From CAZAGT01 sp964484515 (GTDB lineage Bacteria > Desulfobacterota > DSM-4660 > Desulfatiglandales > HGW-15): 11,299 bases of DNA. The translations under genes were made by a program, and so were the position numbers. The notes under the pieces were generated by a model. It did not search any database. It was given only the letters and a program-made list of their open reading frames with translations, and was not told where the DNA came from. The DNA is taken from assembly GCA_964484515.1 (NCBI GenBank), contig CAZAGT010000159.1, positions 1-11,299 on the forward strand, read 5' to 3'. Of this stretch, positions 7,068 through 11,299 are shown in pieces (position 1 is the first letter of the stretch; each line of letters opens with the position of its first letter).

Positions 7068-7544
7068 CTAGATCACTTCTACGTTAACATAGCTTTCCCA
7101 GAGGCCGTGGAGGTTGCATCTGTCTTGAACGATCAGGGAGACCTTTTTCCCCTTCAGGTTCTTTCCCAGCACCACCTCAAACTTGGCTGTGGGGTTCAGA
7201 TAGCCGTGGGAACGGAACGTGATCATGCCCGCGGGCTCATTCCCGACGTTCAGGTGGATATATTCGATCCAGTGTTCGGTACCCATCGGATGAAGGATCC
7301 TTCCAACGGTTACATCGACGCCGAAGGCCTCTCCCGCTGTGACCTTGTTCGGAGCCTTGATGAGCGGCGAGTGTTTCTTTTGAAGCGCTGTGGCCTTTCC
7401 CCAGTCTTCAACCCGATTAATGTCTTCGAAAAGACCCTTGTCCACCGGGATGGGGAAGTATCGCTCGGCGAACACGATACCCTCGCTTGCAAGCGCCATG
7501 GCGCCTCCCGCCAGGGCGGCTTTGAAAAAATCCCTTCTTTCCAT
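7068..7544 (-). CDS. Tat-exported superoxide reductase (neelaredoxin/desulfoferrodoxin iron domain)
   Basis: Superoxide reductase reduces superoxide to hydrogen peroxide without making oxygen, a typical defence of anaerobes. The 158-residue protein has the complete Fe(His)4Cys set: H58 (KKHSP), H85 and H91 (HPMGTEHWIEYIHL), and C143 and H146 (CNLHGLWE). It lacks the extra N-terminal desulforedoxin domain, so it is a one-iron type. The N-terminus (ERRDFFKAALAGGAMALAS) is a clear twin-arginine signal, so the folded enzyme should work in the periplasm. The ATG at 7544 has AAGGAGGAATGGC upstream. It is the first gene of the run with wrbA. A 10-bp palindrome lies about 107 nt upstream at 7651. The classical Glu-Lys pair before the first histidine reads Lys-Lys here. 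Confidence 0.93.
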   Translation of the reverse strand: MERRDFFKAALAGGAMALASEGIVFAERYFPIPVDKGLFEDINRVEDWGKATALQKKHSPLIKAPNKVTAGEAFGVDVTVGRILHPMGTEHWIEYIHLNVGNEPAGMITFRSHGYLNPTAKFEVVLGKNLKGKKVSLIVQDRCNLHGLWESYVNVEVI

Positions 7545-7892
7545 GCCATTCCTCCTTGCGTCAAGTATTTGATGGATGGATCCTGGGGCCTCAGCCGGCC
7601 GAAGTAAATAAGGTGAATATAGTATTGTGCCCGCAAAGGAGCCGTATGATCCTGATCAGGGGAGGGGGATTCTGCGGCGTCAGGCAAAACAGAGACGGTA
7701 CTCTTTACCCTAACGTTGCAAAAGTCGAGGATGCTGCAGATTCAAGGCGTCAAGGGTGCAGCCGTAGTAAACTACTGCAAGCCCTTGACAACGCAGAAGA
7801 TGCGGTATCCTCGGCTTTCCCAAAGGGTAAACAACACGACATCTTCTGGGTTTCGCTAGATCTCACGGTTGATGACATCCAGGATTAACGCC
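7545..7892. other. Gene-free stretch upstream of the superoxide reductase
   Basis: No convincing reading frame is found on either strand over about 350 nt. It should contain the promoter of the superoxide reductase operon. A perfect 10-bp palindrome CCTGATCAGG is at 7651-7660. On the minus strand a TATATT lies near 7615-7620, without a good -35 box. The second copy of the dispersed repeat starts at its right end. Confidence 0.4.
7651..7660. promoter_or_regulatory. 10-bp palindrome upstream of the superoxide reductase
   Basis: CCTGATCAGG is a perfect palindrome about 107 nt from the superoxide reductase start. It is a candidate operator, but a 10-bp palindrome can occur by chance and I recognise no regulator for it. 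Confidence 0.2.
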
Positions 7893-7972
7893 AAGAATGG
7901 CTGAGAGCACTGCTATTATTGTCTTTACGCACCTTCTGTCGTGTTGTTTATGCAACAGTAGGGTTTACACTT
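7893..7972 (+). repeat. Diverged dispersed repeat, copy 2
   Basis: This is the partner of positions 1-80 in the same orientation, about 82% identical over 72 nt. The inverted repeat is better here: TGTTG, loop TTTATG, CAACA at 7942-7957. A reading frame opens at ATG 7897 and runs to 8166, but its second half lies opposite the PEBP remnant, whose codon pattern is the better one. The two copies bracket a 7.8-kb segment. Confidence 0.7.
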
Positions 7973-8033
7973 ATGCCTACGGGGAAGCGATTGCCGGGGT
8001 GTGTCTAAGGAAAGGAGTCGAGACTTGTCCGTT

Positions 8034-8318
8034 TCAGGATGGAAACGAGTTCAACCCGAACCCCATGGAGGCGAACTCACGTATGCTGGCCTTATCGACC
8101 GTCTTACCCAAGAACCAGGGTTCCATGAAGCCCTCCAGGAACAATTTCCAACCCTCTTCATCCTGAAAGATCTCTGCATCTTGACAAGCCACCCTGCATC
8201 CCTCTTCGCCGACGGCTTCCGTCGATATATCCAAGGGCGGATTTATGTTGTCCCCGTCACACGTATATGTTGCCGGAATTTTCTCCTGATGCTCAAAGGC
8301 CGAACTTGTTAGTCTCAT
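8034..8318 (-). pseudogene. Truncated PEBP (YbhB/Raf-kinase-inhibitor-like) gene joined to an unrelated tail
   Basis: The first ~32 residues are a clear PEBP start: RLTSSAFEHQEKIPATYTC and DGDNINPPLDIS, with AGGAGG before the ATG at 8318. PEBP proteins are ~150-160 residues, with ligand-site motifs further on (DPDAP and a later GxHR-type region) that are absent here. From about residue 34 the sequence changes to GCRVACQDAEIFQDEEGWK and a tail ending MGFGLNSFPS. This tail has strongly GC-rich third positions, so it looks like real coding sequence from another gene; I do not recognise it. The likely history is a deletion that joined the front of ybhB to the end of a downstream gene in frame. 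A functional 94-residue chimera cannot be excluded. Confidence 0.7.
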
Positions 8319-8663
8319 GATTTCCTCCTCTTGTCGAAATAGGGTTTAACTCTTGGGCGATCCCAAATTTCTTTCAATGGGTTCGATCATGTATTCGAAA
8401 GCCGGCTTCGGAATTCGATCTCCAAACGGAGGAGGGTGTAGGAAAGGGTCCCTGCAGTTGGGGAAACCGCAGCGAGGAGCACAAGGCGCCGATAACGCCG
8501 GGGCCTATCAACGGATCGACGTGCCATCCCGGCGAATGTATCCAACCAAGCGAAATACCGTCTCGCACCCATTTACTTCACATCGTTACATCCGTACTCT
8601 GGCGCTGGCCGGCTCCTGTGCGGCCCGGAAATACCAATACAAAGCCTACCCGGAAGGATTCTG
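8319..8663. other. Intergenic stretch without a supported gene
   Basis: Only short overlapping frames are present on both strands, none with a recognisable motif or good ribosome site. It separates the divergent PEBP remnant and GYD gene, so promoters for both are expected here. Part may be further gene debris. Confidence 0.35.
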
Positions 8664-8968
8664 ATGTCCACGTACATTATGTTGACCCGGCTCGCCGCTG
8701 CCTCAATTCAATCTCCTCAAACGCTGGAGGAGCTTGAAAAAAGGCGGTAGCGACGATCCGGTCGGAGTGTCCGCAGGTGGAATGGGTACACAATTTTGCC
8801 GTATTAGGCCCCTACGATTACCTTGATGTGTTTCGCCCCCCCGACGCCGATACGGCCTTTAAGGTGGCCGCTATCATCCGCTCCTTTGGGCACGCCCAGA
8901 CCGAGATATGGACCGCGACCGAATGGGCCAAGTTCGAAGATTTGATCCGTCACTTGGGAGAAGACTAG
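8664..8968 (+). pseudogene. GYD-domain protein, frameshifted in an A6 run
   Basis: GYD-domain proteins are small (~95-100 residues) ferredoxin-like proteins of unknown function. From ATG 8664 the frame reads STYIMLTRLAAASIQSPQ and TLEELEKRR, then stops at TAG 8748. The rest of the domain continues in the -1 frame: ECPQVEWVHNF, AVLGPYDYLDVFRPPDADTA, then IIRSFGHAQTEIW and a normal end at 8968. The frames meet at six A residues (8737-8742); one extra A would restore a complete protein. The single lesion in a homopolymer could be a sequencing error, a recent mutation or a slippage site. A GGAAGG lies upstream of the start. Codon use on both sides is normal and the domain is otherwise intact. Confidence 0.85.
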
Positions 8969-9059
8969 CGTCCAGACTCGGAGGACACCACCTTTTCATG
9001 GGTTGTCTCTGGAGGAGCATCGGCGTCCGCTCCGACCAAGCGCGGGTAGCGGAGAGACG

Positions 9060-9851
9060 CTATTTGATCAGGCGGCGTTTCATGGCCAGAAGCGCCAGGT
9101 ATCCGAATACCAGCGTCAAGAGCACCAGGTAGATCAGGTTGAAGACGAGCCTGGACTCCATGGCGCCGATGCAGAAAAGACGGGTCAACTCGACCAGGTG
9201 GTAGAGCGGGAATATGAGTGCGAAGATGCCGGCCCAATCCGGAATACCCGAGACCGGAAAAAACGTGCCCGAGAACAGAAACATGGGTGTGATGAACAAA
9301 AATATCGGCAGGTTGAACATGTCGATCGTCGGGATGATGCCGGTGAAGAACATGCCGATGGAGGCAAAAGCCATCCCGCCCAAGAACGCGAGTGGAATGC
9401 ACATCAGAGCGCCCGGAAAACCCGCGTAGCCGATCGGGATGAGCACTGCGAGCATCACCGTCACGGCAGCCGCCGCCTTCGACGCCGCCCACACAATTTC
9501 CGCGACGATGATCTCCTCGAGGCACATCGGCGTGGCCAGCATCCCGTCGAAGGTCTTCTGGTAGTACATACGCACGAACGAGGCGTAGGTGGTCTCGAAA
9601 AACGAGTTCCACATGCAGGCCGTTGCCACTAGGGCCGGAGCCATGAAGTGGGTGTACTCCAGGCGCATTCCGGCATAGTCCACCCGGCCGATGAGACCCG
9701 AGAAACCCAGGCCGAAGGCCAGGATATAGAAGGCGGGCTCAAGGAGCGGCACCATGAAATTGATCTTCCAGATGCGGCGGTAGGTGGTCAGATTCCTGAC
9801 CCAGACATGACGGAAGCGGAAGGATATGGAACGGAGGCTGACCCGGCTCAT
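9060..9851 (-). CDS. ABC-2 type transporter permease, NodJ-like
   Basis: This is the inner-membrane half of an exporter. The 263-residue protein has six predicted membrane segments (about 32-54, 68-86, 112-140, 148-170, 178-199, 236-256), a basic N-terminus and a basic end (MKRRLIK). The fifth segment and following loop, LFITPMFLFSGTFFPVSGIP, is the typical ABC-2 signature region. Length and pattern fit the NodJ/DrrB group, which exports lipo-oligosaccharides, drugs or unknown lipids. Its start overlaps the ATPase stop by 4 nt (ATGA), showing translational coupling. The substrate cannot be told: no biosynthetic genes are adjacent. The gene is intact. Confidence 0.92.
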   Translation of the reverse strand: MSRVSLRSISFRFRHVWVRNLTTYRRIWKINFMVPLLEPAFYILAFGLGFSGLIGRVDYAGMRLEYTHFMAPALVATACMWNSFFETTYASFVRMYYQKTFDGMLATPMCLEEIIVAEIVWAASKAAAAVTVMLAVLIPIGYAGFPGALMCIPLAFLGGMAFASIGMFFTGIIPTIDMFNLPIFLFITPMFLFSGTFFPVSGIPDWAGIFALIFPLYHLVELTRLFCIGAMESRLVFNLIYLVLLTLVFGYLALLAMKRRLIK

Positions 9852-10759
9852 TCGCGAAGCTTCCTTCCGGTCAGGCGCAAGAACACGTCCTCGAGGTTCC
9901 CCGGGCGAAAGATACAGGAATCCATGCAGAACCTCCGTCGAATGTCGTTCTCCAGATCACCGCGCGCCTCGGCATAGATGATCATCCGCTCTCCGAGGTC
10001 ATCGTGTTTGATGCTGCTCTCCCTGAGATAGTCTTTCAGCTCCTCGCTGGGGCCCTCGATTTCGATGACGTTCTTAGCGGCGTACTCGGCCTTCAGGTCG
10101 CGCGGGCGGCCTTCGGCGATGATCCTGCCATGGTCCATGATCACCAGCCGGTCGCATAGGCTCTCGGCCTCGTCCATGTAGTGGGTCGTGAGCAGCATGG
10201 TCAGCCCGCGCTTTTTCAGATCGAAAAACCGATCCCAGACTTGGTGTCTGGCCTGTGGATCCAGGCCGGTGGTGGGCTCGTCGAGGATGAGCAGTTCGGG
10301 TCCGGCCATCAGCGCCCGCGCCAGCTGCAGGCGTCTGAGCAGCCCGCCCGAGAGTTCGTTGACCTTGGCTTGGCGCCTGTTCCTTAAGGCGAAAAATGTC
10401 AGCAGCTCCTCAGCGCGCCTGCGCGCGGCGGCTCCGTTCATCTCGAAGTAACGTGAGTAGAGCAGGAGGTTCTGCAGAACAGTCAGGTCGGGATCGAGGG
10501 TGTTGTCCTGCTGGCAGACACCTAGGCGTGAACGTATTTTGCGCCAATCGGTCCTGATGTCCAGCCCGAAGACGTTCAGCCGGCCTCGGGTTACGGGCGA
10601 AAAGCCGTAAATCATGCGGATGGCCGAGGTCTTGCCCGCGCCGTTGGGGCCGATCAGGCCAAAGAACTCGCCGCTCTCCACGGTAAAGCTCACGTCGTCC
10701 ACGGCGGTGACGTCGTTGTCAAAGCGTTTGACCACATTCCGGGCCTCTATGATTTTCAT
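9848..10759 (-). CDS. ABC transporter ATP-binding protein, NodI-like
   Basis: This cytoplasmic ATPase would drive the adjacent permease. All nucleotide-binding motifs are present in 303 residues: Walker A GPNGAGKT (37-44), Q-loop around CQQDN (82-86), signature LSGGLLRRLQLARAL (136-150), Walker B LLILDEP (156-162) and H-loop H193. The signature has Leu where Gln is usual (LSGGQ); variation there is tolerated in related exporters. A C-terminal extension of ~80 residues (YAAKNVIEIEG to LEDVFLRLTGRKL) is typical of the NodI/DrrA/CcmA-like group. The ATG at 10759 has AGAGGATCGC upstream. It is the first gene of a two-gene operon. Confidence 0.94.
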   Translation of the reverse strand: MKIIEARNVVKRFDNDVTAVDDVSFTVESGEFFGLIGPNGAGKTSAIRMIYGFSPVTRGRLNVFGLDIRTDWRKIRSRLGVCQQDNTLDPDLTVLQNLLLYSRYFEMNGAAARRRAEELLTFFALRNRRQAKVNELSGGLLRRLQLARALMAGPELLILDEPTTGLDPQARHQVWDRFFDLKKRGLTMLLTTHYMDEAESLCDRLVIMDHGRIIAEGRPRDLKAEYAAKNVIEIEGPSEELKDYLRESSIKHDDLGERMIIYAEARGDLENDIRRRFCMDSCIFRPGNLEDVFLRLTGRKLRE

Positions 10760-11083
10760 GCGATCCTCTTATCGCGGGTCTCAGGGGGGGTAGCGGAACC
10801 TGTCGGTTATGCGGTGTCAGGGTAAGGACGCGAACTCACTCTACACGGTTCCAACGGGAAAGAAAATGATGGCAGCCGTTTCTTTTGGCTCCGAAAACGA
10901 GATAATCCGGCACATCGAGTGGGTAGGGCGAAACGGGATACATCCCTTTCGGGGCGCCGAATGCGGTAAACATACCATATCGATCCCGCCCGGTAGAAAT
11001 TGAGAGCCTCGGAAAGTGATGCACCCCGTGCTCAGGTACGGGGCATGCCGCCCAAGGTGGGTAGACCTGGTGAAAGCGCGTGA
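10760..11083. other. Intergenic stretch upstream of the ABC pair
   Basis: No gene is supported. An open frame at 10809-11003 (plus) has no ribosome site or recognised motif. The region should hold the ABC operon promoter near its left end and the hairpin at 11021-11048. The right part may include further decayed trkH sequence that I cannot read in any frame. Confidence 0.35.
11021..11048. terminator. GC-rich hairpin between the ABC operon and trkH remnant
   Basis: CCCCGT (11024-11029) pairs with ACGGGG (11038-11043) around an 8-nt loop, and flanking GCA and TGC extend the stem with a 2-nt bulge. No T-run follows, so it may be a structural or protein-binding element and not a classic terminator. 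Confidence 0.3.
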
Positions 11084-11299
11084 TTCAGAAGCAGAAGTGC
11101 TCCGGCCGTGAGTCCCTCGACCGGCATCACCTCGTCCGCCATGCCTGGATGGGCCAAGTGGGTCTTGGGATTCAATATGTGGGCCGGGCGTCTGGAGATT
11201 CACGCGGTGCTGGTGTTACTTCATCCGAACGTGTGGACAAGAAAAAGGGCTCCTCACAAGAATTTGTGGGCGAAAAAACCGTTTCCAGCCTCTGCGGTG
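11084..11299 (+). pseudogene. trkH: C-terminal remnant of a TrkH-type potassium transporter (runs off the edge)
   Basis: TrkH is the membrane subunit of Trk potassium uptake. From 11117 the frame reads STGITSSAMPGWAKWVLGF and then NMWAGRLEIHAVLVLLHPNVW, which matches the highly conserved last pore-helix and final membrane segment (MWAGRLE) of TrkH. Just upstream, RSAPAVSPS appears to be a degraded form of the SALATVGLS-type filter segment, and a TGA lies at 11081-11083; earlier TrkH sequence cannot be found. After LHPNVW the frame stays open into a basic, non-TrkH-like tail up to the window end, so the natural stop may be lost. Only about 60 of ~480 residues are recognisable. Confidence 0.7.

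Noticed and set aside
7897..8166. Plus-strand 89-residue frame starting in repeat copy 2
   Set aside because: Its second half is opposite the PEBP remnant, where the minus-strand frame has much better coding statistics. Only the part within the repeat has a counterpart.
8374..8572. Two overlapping minus-strand frames in the 8319-8663 gap
   Set aside because: No motif or ribosome site; they overlap in different frames and neither is convincing.
9003..9632. Long plus-strand frame opposite the ABC permease
   Set aside because: It is a shadow frame; the permease on the other strand has clear membrane segments and family motifs.
10809..11003. Plus-strand 64-residue frame upstream of the ABC operon
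   Set aside because: No ribosome site, no recognised motif and no partner; could be chance.
1..11299. CRISPR array, tRNA, rRNA or insertion sequence
   Set aside because: No regularly spaced repeats, cloverleaf, conserved rRNA segments or transposase frames were seen on either strand. The only dispersed repeat is the pair at 1 and 7893.

Overview
The window looks like an accessory stretch of a GC-rich anaerobe's chromosome, most likely Desulfobacterota (the old Deltaproteobacteria). The hints are a Tat-exported superoxide reductase, a secreted isoaspartyl methyltransferase, a GYD-domain protein, a NodI/NodJ-type ABC pair and strong AGGAGG ribosome sites. The lineage call is an inference from gene content only. 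No rRNA, tRNA, CRISPR array, transposase or integrase was seen.

Layout, left to right. 1-80 holds one copy of a diverged ~72-nt repeat; its partner is at 7893-7972. 96-407 is a small unrecognised gene. 404-646 (minus) looks like the last part of a universal-stress-like domain. 728-756 is a near-consensus promoter in front of an hflX remnant (810-1410) that has lost its middle. 1407-1693 (minus) is a frameshifted BON-domain gene that meets hflX tail to tail. A minus-strand block follows, in transcription order: Tat-exported superoxide reductase (7544-7068), WrbA quinone reductase (7014-6400), an amidohydrolase remnant with an in-frame stop (6373-5861), secreted isoaspartyl methyltransferase Pcm (5750-4956), a large membrane protein with a spermidine-synthase-like domain (4951-2519), and a CPBP/CAAX-type membrane protease (2416-1715). 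Right of the second repeat copy are a truncated PEBP (YbhB-like) gene joined to an unrelated tail (8318-8034, minus), a frameshifted GYD-domain gene (8664-8968, plus), an ABC exporter pair (ATPase 10759-9848, permease 9851-9060, minus) and the decayed C-terminus of a TrkH potassium transporter running off the right edge.

Two themes stand out. First, intact genes alternate with about seven broken ones (Usp-like, hflX, BON, amidohydrolase, PEBP, GYD, trkH). Their lesions differ: internal deletion, frameshift, nonsense codon, truncation with foreign tail. This suggests a deletion-prone region in decay, although the single-base frameshifts could be sequencing errors. Second, the intact minus-strand genes read as an envelope stress and repair set: superoxide removal outside the cytoplasm, two-electron quinone reduction, and repair of isoaspartyl damage in exported proteins. 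The secreted Pcm is followed 4 nt later by a membrane protein whose SAM/aminopropyltransferase-like fold seems to lack the catalytic aspartate. That pairing is the least explained and most interesting part of the window.
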